A stretch of 64,000 nucleotides of DNA from contig JAVGWX010000005.1 of the NCBI GenBank assembly GCA_036924085.1, positions 79,939,547 through 80,003,546 on the forward strand, in the 5' to 3' direction. The notes below the pieces were generated by a model. The model saw only the letters and a list, made by a program, of their open reading frames with translations, was not told where the DNA came from and did not search any database. Below are positions 31,325 through 41,459 of the stretch, in pieces. Source of the stretch: Ariolimax columbianus. Its lineage: Eukaryota; Mollusca; Gastropoda; Stylommatophora; Arionidae. Made by a program: the position numbers and the translations under genes. Numbering within the stretch: position 1 is the first letter of the stretch; the number at the start of each line of letters is the position of its first letter.

Positions 31325-32275
31325 ATTGTCAGCTCATTCACAGTGCTGTCTTGTTCTCCTCTAACAAAGTTAATGTATGTGTCTTGTTCTCTAACAAAAG
31401 TTAATGTATGTGTCATGTCCTCCTCTAACAAAGTTGATGTATGTGTCTTGTCCTCTAACAAAGTTAATGTATGTGTCTTGTTCTCTAACAAAAGTCAATG
31501 TAACAAAAGTTAATGTATGTGTCATGTCCTCCTCTAACAAAGTTGATGTCTGTATCTTGTCTTCTAATAAAGTTGATGTCTGTGTCTTGTCTTCTAACAA
31601 AGTGGATGTCTGTATCTTGTCCTCCTCTAACAAAGTGGATGTCTGTGTTTTGTCCTCCTCTAACAAAGTGGATGTCTGTGTCTTGTCCTCCTCTAACAAA
31701 GTGGATGTCTGTATCGTGTCCTCTAACAAAGTGGATGTCTGTGTCTTGTCCTCCTCTAACAAAGTGGATGTCTGTGTTTTGTCCTCCTCTAACAAAGTGG
31801 ATGTCTGTGTCTTGTCCTCCTCTAACAAAGTGGATGTCTGTGTTTTGTCCTCCTCTAACAAAGTGGATGTCTGTGTCTTGTCCTCCTCTAACAAAGTGGA
31901 TGTCTGTGTTTTGTCCTCCTCTAACAAAGTGGATGTCTGTGTCTTGTCCTCCTCTAACAAAGTGGATGTCTGTGTTTTGTCCTCCTCTAACAAAGTGGAT
32001 GTCTGTGTTTTGTCCTCCTCTAACAAAGTGGATGTCTGTGTTTTGTCCTCCTCTAACAAAGTGGATGTCTGTGTTTTGTCCTCCTCTAACAAAGTGGATG
32101 TCTGTGTCTTGTCCTCCTCTAACAAAGTGGTTGTCTGTATCGTGTCCTCTAACAAAGTGGATGTCTGTGTTTTGTCCTCCTCTAACAAAGTGGATGTCTG
32201 TGTCTTGTCCTCCTCTAACAAAGTGGATGTCTGTATCGTGTCCTCTAACAAAGTTGATGTTTGTGTCTAGTCTTC
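31325..32275. repeat. 33-bp minisatellite, open in several frames
   Basis: About 29 copies of a 33-bp unit (TCTAACAAAGTGGATGTCTG, TGTCTTGTCCTCC), with 27- and 30-bp variants that lack one or more CTC triplets. All lengths are multiples of three, so four frames on both strands remain open for 260-288 codons. These are not genes. The array lies 260 bp before the head of ACAA-type repeat copy 2. Confidence 0.95.
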
Positions 32276-32534
32276 CAACACAGGTGTTTGTGTAATGTCT
32301 GTACGAGGCAGGATGTGTTGTCACCATCAGACATCCACATGCGATGGCTGCCAGAAAGTGGTTGATCTCTCTATGAAGCGGGTTGTGTTACACTTTGTTC
32401 TGAGCTGGGTTCATGTATATCTGTCTTGTGTATGCATATTTTTTGAGCTGCTTCACTAACATTTGGCTATCCTCAGCCTACCCGTAAGGCCTCACCTGAC
32501 CTCCTCTTTGGTCATCCTGAAAACGGGCTGTTGT

Positions 32535-32760
32535 GGAGGACAACAGTCTGGCTAACAAGGTGAGGTTCCATGTGATCCCCATAGTAGTGAGTGACACACA
32601 GATAAAACCAAGCATAGCACAACCACCCGGAGGACACGTTCCACCTTCATCAGCACGCTCGGGATGTAAGGAAAGCTACTGCAACCCTCCACTTAACATC
32701 CTTTTCAGGGCTCGCAAAAGAGTAACATACTCATTGTGGGCATTCACAAACAACCTCCTC
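32535..32760 (+). repeat. ACAA-tailed SINE-like repeat, copy 2
   Basis: Plus strand: ACAACAGTCTGGCTAACAAG, GTAGTGAGTGACACACAGAT, GCACGCTCGGGATGTAAGGA, CTACTGCAACCCTCCACTTA, CATTGTGGGCATTCACAAAC. It closely matches 19752-19510 (minus) and 47832-48035. Confidence 0.82.
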
Positions 32761-33225
32761 AAGTATATTTTTGAAATGTGACGTCAGTTCCGCTTAGTTT
32801 TCCACAACGTTGATGTGAAGATGTCAACTTAGTTGTTTCTTCTCAGGGATCCTTGCAATTTTCTGGAAGTCAACGCTTCTTTGGAGTTCAACATTTTATG
32901 CATTTCACGTTTAATAATTTCATCTACTTTCCTTTTCCATCCTCACTCTTTTGTGTTGCTATAAAAGAACTGTAATGCTCTGGAACCCATCATGAAAACG
33001 ACCTTCTACTTATTTCCAAGGCGTGAAATGTTTTTTTCTTTGGGGTTTGAAATGTTATAGAAAAGAATGACGTCTTCAGGCTCTTTTGAGAAATATTTAT
33101 ACAGTTTTTGTGCGATTATTTTATGGCTAATAAATTAAATTTTTAGCGTCATTGCAGTATCAGTTTATGCCCACATGTATTATTTTTTTCAGTGGAGAAT
33201 TTGTACAATGATGAAAACAGGAAAG

Positions 33226-33935
33226 TTAGAGAGCATCAATATGGAGATGAGACAGCTAAAAATAACTATACTTGGACATGTTATGAGACACGTTGGAGAT
33301 AAGAGGGCGAATATCAGAGCAAGAATAATCATGTAATATACACTCAGGGAGTGTCAGTGGACATATTAGAAATACAGTCCCCAGCTGTAAGAAAAGTCAT
33401 GCGAGCCTCTTTATGTCGTGTTCATCGACCTGACAAAAGCATTCGCATAGTTAGTGGCGATGGACTGTTCAAAATCCTTTGAAAAAATTGGCTGTCCTAA
33501 AAATCTGTTGCAACTAATACTATCATTTCTTGGGGATATGAAAGGAACAGTTCAATTTGACGGTAAGGCATCACAGCCATTCGGTATTCAGTGGTCTTTG
33601 CACTGCTACTGAAGCACACATTTAGTAATGCAACAGAAGGGATTTGAATTCATACTAGATCAGGTTGTATGTTTTATCTTGCAAGACTCAAAGTTGTAAC
33701 AAGATCAGGGAAGTTGTTATGGGCTTCTTATTTGCTTATGACGCTGCAAATGTCCCCTCACAGTCAGCAGGAACTCTAGAGCTTGATAGATCGCTTTTCC
33801 GAGGCGTGCAAAGATTTTGGCCTTAAAATAAGACCAAGTAAAGCAAATGTGCTGGAACAAGACGTAGATGCCACCGCAACCATTACTATCGACAACTACG
33901 AATTGGCAACTATGGAACAATTTCATCTGTGCCTG
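33226..33935 (+). mobile_element. LINE debris: reverse transcriptase pieces (+)
   Basis: 33226-33330 encodes a piece like MEMRQLKITILGHVMRH, normally near the C-terminus. 33395-33600 encodes YVVFIDLTKAFA, KIGCPKNLLQLILSFLGDMK and TVQFDGKASQPFGIQ, the reverse transcriptase palm. 33690-33920 encodes LIDRFSEACKDFGLKIRPSK and TITIDNYEL, the part after the catalytic Asp-Asp. Order and frame are disturbed, so the copy is dead. Confidence 0.75.
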
Positions 33936-33939
33936 GTGC

Positions 33940-35020
33940 TTTGTTACCAGGGCAGTTTGGCTTTTTCGAATTTGTGTCGCAGTATTGACGGATCATTTTG
34001 ATCTTGGTGTGTAGCTAATGCTATTCTGAGTTCTTGGAAATATTCTTTCCATCTGGTGTTTCATATGCCTTCATTGTATATTGGTGTTCTGCGTTTATCA
34101 TTTATAAATGTTGTGCGGTTGAAACTTTCTTATCTAATTCTCATTGAATTTATACTTCTGTAAAAATCTCTCGGTATCTCTTTGCACAAAGTTATTAATC
34201 ACACTATATTTTCTCCAGGTTTCGTCTTTTGTTCTCTTTTGATTATTTTGTTATTGCTTCTTTTTGATGTTCGATACCTGATATAATCTCATTGGTTTTT
34301 ATATTTCGACTATGCCTTGTAAAGCTTTTTTTTGACCTGTCTAGATTCATAAACTTCGTCATTCCACCAGGCTTTTCTTTTCTTTGCTCTCTATCCTACT
34401 TTATTTGTTCTACATTTAGTGTTCAGTGTATCTAGCATATGTGTTTTGGATGTTCCACTTCTTGTTGGCTTTACTGATTTCATTAGGGAGATTTTCAGAA
34501 CTCTTTGTCATTTCATGATGTACGCCCGTATACCTTTTCTGGTGGTTTTGTTGTCTAGCTTTTTCAAATTCGTGGTTAGATTTGGTTAACCTTCTTTGTC
34601 CTTTACTCTGTGTTGTAGATTGGGTCAGTATGACTTGTTGGTTGTCTGTGTCTATACTGATATTCGGAATAACTTTGGCATGTGTCATCTATCATCAGCC
34701 TTCGCTTTTTTCAGGCTAATATATAGTCTATTTGTGATGACTGATGAAGATTGTTTCGATACCATGTGGCTGTAGTTTTTTTCGACGTTGAAAAAGGCTG
34801 TTTGTGATGATCAACCTCTGCTCAAGGCATAGTTCAGTAAGTCCTTCCCCATTTCTATTTCGTTGCTGTGCCCTATCACTAAAAGCATCAGGACATGGCT
34901 CCTCTAGAAATTTTGTCCCCCTCTATCACTAAATTCGTCTATCACTATGAGCTCGCTCTTTTCATTTACATCGCTTCTAATACCAGATAGCTGTTCGAAG
35001 ATCATTCTTTTCTCATCCTC
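33940..35020 (-). mobile_element. LINE debris: endonuclease and linker pieces (-)
   Basis: Minus strand. Near 35010-34890 an endonuclease-like stretch reads FEQLSGIRSDV, ELIVI(G)EFSD; near 34870-34720 NRNGEGLTELCLEQRLIITN-like sequence follows; near 34370 comes KAWWNDEVYE, the linker before the reverse transcriptase. It faces the + strand pieces at 33226-33935 tail to tail. Confidence 0.65.
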
Positions 35021-36430
35021 GTTGTAGCTATCATTGTACGGTGCTAAACCTGGATCACAGTTGTAAGCGAGCGTGCAGTTTGACCATAGTAGAGTGGTAG
35101 TCCGCAGGCTTTGAGATCCTTTGCCTTTAGGCCATCCATTTATTTTTTGAGAAGTGTGACGGATTTCTGAGGACAGGAAGTCTGGGGAAGGATGGGTGGG
35201 GAAGAAAGAGGAATGGTTTAACCAAATTCTCTTAGATAACAATTGCATTTTACAGTAATGCTCGAACCCGATTCTGCCAGATGACGGTTCTTTTTTTTCC
35301 ACAAGAAAGAGGCCAGTTTGAGAATTCGCCAAACTGTACTCTAGAAACACCATTACTATTGTTCTATTTTTGTTTCTCTGGCCAACTTGCAGCCATAGAA
35401 GACAGCCTTCATTCCATCCATAATATGTGTACATTCTATTACTTCTGAACTGTCTATTATCAACCATTCGTTTATCGATATATATGCCTTAATGCAGCTG
35501 CTCTCAACCTTTTTATGCAGCTCAGCTCTAAAATAAGACATTTTAAATAAAATAATAACCCGTTTTCTTTCATTAATTCCTGAAATCAAGAGAACCATTT
35601 AAGACCTTTCACTTAACCCAGATTGAGAACCTGTTAATGCACGTGTCAGTTGCAGACACACAATAAGGAACGCGAAAGTAAGGGAGACTATCAACTCGTA
35701 TTAATCTGTTTCGTAAAAAGTTTGAAAATCAGCACTCATTAACAAAATGGGTACATTAAACACACAAGGGTACGATACGAACCAGGATGATTTGTTCTGG
35801 AAGGGGAGAGGTGGGGGGGATAGCCTTGAATAAACTTTAAAAACACAGTTATAACAACATTTTGCATCTCATGTAAGGCTGAACGTTACTCGCATCAGTA
35901 GCAACACTCAGTTAACAGCTACACATATCACACGTGACATGATTTGTCTTGCTTTACAAGGCAAGGTGGATTGACACATCTAAAATGTCAAAGTTAAATT
36001 TTTGTAAATTGATGGGGGTGGGGGGTGGATTACTGTTTGCGTACGAACGTAAGGAAATGTTACTGGTTGGCTGGAGGAAGAGAGGAGAGAAACATACACA
36101 GAAATTGTCTATATAAAAAAATAAATATTCATTTCATGATGACATGAATAGAACCACTGTCAGTTTCCTAGCATGTCTTAACAGACGACCAAATATGGTT
36201 GCGTTGAGGCTGGCAACATTGTCATGTAATAAAGCATTGACATTAAAATCAGCCATAGCAAAATCTCAGACATAAGTTATTTTTCAAGGGATCAGCTGTA
36301 GTTCAAATATGTTTCTCATTGGAGCAAATAGGTGAATGATTACAACTGTTTGGGAGCCTACTACCTTTAAAAGGGCTCCAGTTGTAGTGGTGGATATATT
36401 TCACATTGTAGCAAATAGGTGAATTAAAAA
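35021..36430. other. no recognisable gene
   Basis: A minus-strand frame of 187 codons (35467-34904) overlaps LINE debris at its end. Its first two thirds show no motif that I know. Nothing else is recognised. Confidence 0.4.
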
Positions 36431-36604
36431 AATGTTTGCTTTTGCCTTATTTCTCAAATCCCCAAGGCGGTGTGCGCTGCACTGTGGTTTTTATTTTGCC
36501 CCTATCGGCCCAGTGCATCCGACTTCAGCAAGTATTTTATGTAAGGGTTTTCTTCCTCCTGCATTTTCTAAGGGTTTGCTTTCTCGGGGTAACGGCCGGT
36601 GCTG
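36431..36604 (-). mobile_element. tRNA-derived SINE, body fragment (copy 3)
   Basis: Same body as at 23366-23530 (CCCCAAGGCGGTGTGCG, GGCCCAGTGCATCCGACTTC, GGGGTAACGGCCGGTGCTGT). It breaks off at TGCTGT before the B box, where the putative LTR begins. Confidence 0.8.
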
Positions 36605-36992
36605 TAGTAATTTGAGTGGCGGATCGTTAGACTTTATGATGTCAGAGTTATTGGCCCAGTGACGTCATGGGCACACTCTCGATGACGCACCATATTAAAG
36701 CCGAAGGTCGTCTTGTTGCATGCACTGCCTGTGGCACGAACTGTTCACGAGCACTGTTACGCAACATTTTCTAAACATTCGCCATTGTCATTCGGTTGTT
36801 GGGAATCCTAAGGTTCTGTCGACTCGATGCGGGCCACATTGTGCGGTCCCCTCGGCTGTGTGTTTGAGATCCGTCAAGGTAAAATGTCATATTGATGAAG
36901 AAGAGCGGTTCTACATTATTGCATCATTTCTTCTCTGAAGATCGACACAAATATTTGCTAGAAGTGGTGACGTCACTTGATAACCCGTAACA
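36605..36992. mobile_element. possible solo LTR
   Basis: A 388-bp block starting TGTAGTAATTTG and ending CCCGTAACA, i.e. TG..CA in either orientation. It has TGACGTCA palindromes near both ends (about 36660 and 36970) and a TATA-like CATATTAAAG near 36690. It interrupts SINE copy 3. No matching 5-bp flanks were found and no second LTR or polyprotein is in the window, so this stays tentative. Confidence 0.3.
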
Positions 36993-37428
36993 GCTTCTTT
37001 TTCTTATAATCTTAACTTTTTCTTTTTCTTATAATCTTAACTTTTTCTTTTTCTTATAATCTTAACTTCTTCTTTTTCTTATAATCTTAACTTTTTCTTT
37101 TTCTTATAATCTTAACTTTTTCTTTTTCTTATAATCTTAACTTTTTCTTTTTCTTATAATCTTAACTTTTTCTTTTTCTTATAATCTTAACTTTTTCTTT
37201 TTCTTATAATCTTAACTTCTTCTTTTTCTTATAATCTTAACTTTTTCTTTTTCTTATAATCTTAACTTCTTCTTTTTCTTATAATCTTAACTTTTTCTTT
37301 TTCTTATAATCTTAACTTTTTCTTTTTCTTATAATCTTAACTTTTTCTTTTTCTTATAATCTTAACTTTTTCTTTTTCTTATAATCTTAACTTTTTCTTT
37401 TTCTTATAATCTTAACTTCTTCTTTTTC
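36993..37428. repeat. 25-bp pyrimidine-rich minisatellite
   Basis: About 17 nearly identical copies of a 25-bp unit (CTTTTTCTTATAATCTTAAC). The high uniformity points to recent expansion. Confidence 0.95.
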
Positions 37429-38949
37429 CACTTCCGTTTTTTCTTCTATTTCACAATTTTCTCCTATTTTTGTACTTCTCTTTCTCTTATCCTTGTTTTT
37501 TTTCTTAATCCTTCTCTTTTTTGTACCTTATGGTTTCTTCTCTGTTCGCATTCTCATAATCTTCCATCATACTTGCTTCTTCTTCCCCGCCGTCTTCTTG
37601 TTCTTCACCGTGAATAATTATTTTCTTATTTTTCGTACGCTTTCAGGCGTCCTCTTGTAAGGCTACTATCAACCTGATACAAAAATATCTTAAGATGAAG
37701 TCAAGAGATTTACCAGTAGATAATAGAACAAGTAAGAAACAGATCGCCCTAGTCACAAGATACAAGCAAAACTAACTCAGAAGTGAAGGAATTTACCAGT
37801 AGATTAAGTAACAAGTGAGAACTAGTTTACTCAGGCCATCTAGAAAAAAGGATATCTCAAGATAAGGACTTATTCACTCATGTATTGATAGTCGATAGTT
37901 TGTCCATCACAAGTGATGAAGACCACTCTCTTTGTTCAGCCGTGTGGACAGTCGTATCACTTGCTGTGTACGCTGAAATGGGTGACTTGCGCGGAGATTT
38001 GGATTAAAGTGAGGAAGAAACTGCGCCTTTTGTCAACCTCACTCACAGAGCCTAAGCTACCTTTTGCCAGTGGCAAGACATTCATCGAGACGACTGGAGA
38101 TAGCATAGGATGCAAATTTTGCCTCAGGGTTACCACCGAAGCCTTTCCGTAAACATGTAACCCGCAGGGTAGAAAGGTGGGAAGGCATCTAACGCAGTTT
38201 GTCGTGCCTTTTCGATAACCACAAGAGGTCGTATGGACAACACTCAGCGTGTGAGTGAGTCTGGCATCTCTCCCCAGCTGTATTCAGTTCATCATAGTAG
38301 CATCTAAAATTCCCACACGCCAAATTCGTGAAGGTGAACCGGCAGAACTAACCCGTGAGATACGACACAGGTATAACTAGTTTAAGCGTAGCGCCATTCA
38401 GCCGGCGTCCAGACCAGGATAAACGGATGGAAGAAATCACAAAAAAGAACGAAATAACAAGTCCAGACGGAAAACAACTCCACGTATCCGTGAATACAAG
38501 TGTAAGTCGTTGACTAGTGTGAGTTCCAGGCAAATCCGTGGTCTTGCGGCATCCATAATGATCCAAAACAGTAGAGAAATGTAGACTCGCAGCCAGTTAC
38601 GGCGCCATCTTTGCCAGATATATTTGTACAGTTTAACCCTTTATATACTACAGGGAGCAAAGAATGGAACCAATAAGACTTCTAAATACGTCCTAAATGA
38701 GGTTGTGCATGGAGCTACCAACTTAATCATGTAAAATAAATTGTCATATAAACTATCACTACTAAAAACTCACTAAGTGTTATGAAGCAGGCGTCAGTAA
38801 GGAGTCAGCTGCAGTGGGAGCGTCATGCTTAGTAAGGAGCGACAATGGAGACAAGAGAAAGTTCATCACAATACTTGATGTTGAATGTCATAACGGATGT
38901 CCACAGCTTCTGACGCCTAAAACTGTTAAACAGTTCTGTCTTTGACATT
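37429..38949. other. no recognisable gene
   Basis: A pyrimidine-rich start, then unassigned sequence. Minus-strand 38640-38340 and plus-strand 37913-38152 have frames of about 70-80 codons without known motifs. They could be remnants of an unidentified transposon. Confidence 0.35.
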
Positions 38950-39545
38950 GTCTCATGTTATGATGTTTAACTGTCTCATGCTATGATGTTCAACTGTCTC
39001 ATGCTATGATGTTCAACTGTCTCATCCTATGATGTTCAACTGTCTCATGCTATGATGTTTAACTGTCTCATGCTATGAGGTTCAACTGTCTCATGCTATG
39101 ATGTTCAACTGTCTCATGCTATGATGTTCAACTATCTCATGCTATGATGTTCAACTGTCTCATGCTATGATGTTCAACTGTCTCATCCTATGATGTTCAA
39201 CTGGCTCATGGTATGATGTTCAACTGTCTCATGCTATGATGTTCAACTGTCTCATGATATGATGTTCAACTGTCTCATCCTATGATGTTCAACTGTCTCA
39301 TGCTATGATGTTCAACTGTCTCATGCTATGATGTTCAACTGTCTCATGCTATGATGTTCAACTGTCTCATGCTATGATGTTCAACTGTCTCATGCTATGA
39401 TGTTCAACTGTCTCATGCTATGATGTTCAACTGTCTCATGCTATGATGTTCAACTGTCTCATGCTATGATGTTCAACTGTCTCATGCTATGATGTTCAAC
39501 TGTCTCATGCTATGATGTTCAACTGTCTCATGCTATGATGTTTAA
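38950..39545. repeat. 23-bp minisatellite
   Basis: About 26 copies of a 23-bp unit (CTCATGCTATGATGTTCAAC, TGT) with rare changes (ATCCTATG, ATGGTATG). Confidence 0.95.
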
Positions 39546-40334
39546 CTACCACGTATCTCCTCTCTTTGTCCTTCTCTGTCTCACCAAATCTTGATCTCTT
39601 GCCAGAATTGTCTCCAACCAACTTTTCCCCACACCATTATCTAAATAAGACATTATTGGCACATATAGGAAACTGTCTCTCTTCCATTAACCTCGTTATC
39701 AGCATATTTTGGGTATAAAGATAATTCACTGAACAGACTTAGTTATAGCCCATTGATGTGGACGCCTGTTGATGAACAGGAAAGGAGAAATTACTATATA
39801 CCGGATTATTATATTGTCGAGTAGATCTCAGATAAGATCAAGTGCCTTCTCCGCTTTGGAAATCAGCTGCAAGGGATCTCCATCTTTCTTTGTCTCTTGT
39901 CTTAATGGTACGTACGATCTAACACGCTCTTCCTGTCAAGCTCTTGATGTTACCTTACAATTTATTAAAATGTCTTCCTCTGACATATTTGCGCTCTACT
40001 TTGTCTTTCGATACTCCTTTCGGCAAGGTATACTTTGTCGTTTTTAACTGGGAGGATGGCATCAGAAAACGGACAGGCATACTCCTCACAGATTGTACCA
40101 ACATAACAACAGACAGAAGACGATAGAGATACATTTACAAACTGTTGAATTGAGATACAGAAAACGAAAAGTATATGAGACAGATTCCTACTGGGCAGTT
40201 AAACATCTTGGCATGCCCGATCATTTTAATAGCCCCGTTCGATTGTCGGACTTTTATTTAGTTGATGAATTCTCTTTCCACCCCTAACTTCTCCAAATTG
40301 GTATTTGTTTTTGTTTTCACCTTTGCGGCCCATT
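39546..40334. other. no recognisable gene; possible 3' end of the TMEM26-like transcript
   Basis: Short frames only. On the minus strand an AATAAA (TTTATT at 40253-40258) could be the polyadenylation signal of the TMEM26-like gene; its 3' UTR would then contain the 42-bp array. Confidence 0.3.
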
Positions 40335-40700
40335 AATTTATATATCCACACTTCAACGGCCTCAATTCACAATTTAAAGGTTTCGATTCACACTTCAACG
40401 GCCTCAATTCACAATTTAAAGAGCTCCACCAACACTTCAACGGCCTCAATTCACAATTTAAAGAGCTCCACCAACACTTCAACGGCATCAATTCACAATT
40501 TAAAGATTTCCACACCCACACTTAAACGGCCTCAATTCACAATTTAAAGAGCTCCACCAACACTTCAACGGCCTCAATTCACAATTTAAAGAGCTCCACC
40601 CACACTTCAACGGCCTCAATCCACACTTCAAAGTCCTCGACTCACACTTCAACGGCCTCAATCCACAATTCAAAGGCCCTAATCCGCACTTCGGACACTT
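40335..40700. repeat. 42-bp minisatellite downstream of the TMEM26-like stop
   Basis: About nine copies of a 42-bp unit (CACTTCAACGGCCTCAATTC, ACAATTTAAAGAGCTCCACCAA), with shorter 21-bp half units at the 40620-40700 end. It lies 124 bp past the stop codon of the minus-strand gene. Confidence 0.9.
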
Positions 40701-40823
40701 CAATGCTGTCCTAAAACTAACTGTCCGTGCTTCTAGGCCATTTTGTAATGATAAGCGTACATAACACTTCATTATTCTTAATTTTCAATTTGTCAGTTTT
40801 TTGTTGGAAACTAAATTTTTTCA

Positions 40824-41459
40824 TTATACAGGCGAGTGCAGGTCATCCATCGCACAAACAGGGCTGTATGGATTACTGTTCCTACTAGAAGCAGTAACTT
40901 TAACGTCATAAATGTTACCGCAAGAACTGTAGGGTTTTACGAACCTTGTGGATTTGTTACTGCACTTTGTACTACACGTACTGAGCGTGTTACTGTTGCT
41001 AAGCGACACAGAATCTACCGTTCTTCCTTTAGTGCGTCGTACATGGTGATCAAATATGGCGGGAGAAGAGCAGAATCTCGGGAGCATGTTGACGGTTATT
41101 TCTTCAACCTCAGGGAGAGGTTTTCTTTCCATCTGAACGACGATGAGGCGGTAGATGAGGAGAACAATAACTATTGTGTTTTTGCAAGTAAAAAACATGT
41201 TTGTGTAGCTTAGAACGTAGTATTTGAAGATGAGCAGCATTCGTAACACCAGGAACGGCAGGTCTTGTAGGAATATGGATATGACAATTCCGTAGACATC
41301 TGGGCTGCAGCAGTTGTTGTAGTTGGACAAGAGGCCTGGCAGTACAATGCCACTTCTGTCACGTCGGACCCGCGTGGCAGTTAGGACCAGGGAGAACTGC
41401 ACCAGACTCAGTGACCAGATGCCGAGAATGACTATACATAACAGCCGGCTGTGACTGAC
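40824..41459 (-). CDS. TMEM26: TMEM26-like terminal exon
   Basis: The acceptor CCTTTCAG precedes 41459. 211 codons and a stop at 40824-40826, phase 0 start (VSHSRLLCIVILGIW). It holds the last three membrane segments and a hydrophilic tail starting MERKPLPEVEEI. Confidence 0.88.
   Translation of the reverse strand, partial: VSHSRLLCIVILGIWSLSLVQFSLVLTATRVRRDRSGIVLPGLLSNYNNCCSPDVYGIVISIFLQDLPFLVLRMLLIFKYYVLSYTNMFFTCKNTIVIVLLIYRLIVVQMERKPLPEVEEITVNMLPRFCSSPAIFDHHVRRTKGRTVDSVSLSNSNTLSTCSTKCSNKSTRFVKPYSSCGNIYDVKVTASSRNSNPYSPVCAMDDLHSPV

Noticed and set aside
31391..32327. Four overlapping frames of 260-288 codons
   Set aside because: All consist of an 11-residue (33-bp) repeat on both strands; no start context, splice signal or domain.
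33226..35020. Twin-priming inversion of one LINE
   Set aside because: The spatial order of sense and antisense halves is the opposite of what twin priming yields.
35021..35467. Minus-strand frame as a host gene exon
   Set aside because: No splice borders or conserved motif; its end overlaps endonuclease-like LINE debris.
38950..39545. CRISPR-like appearance of regular short repeats
   Set aside because: Units are directly tandem with no unique spacers, in a eukaryotic context; it is a minisatellite. The same holds for the other arrays.
40836..41213. 125-codon plus-strand frame
   Set aside because: Antisense to the TMEM26-like terminal exon, whose minus-strand reading has clear homology and splice borders.
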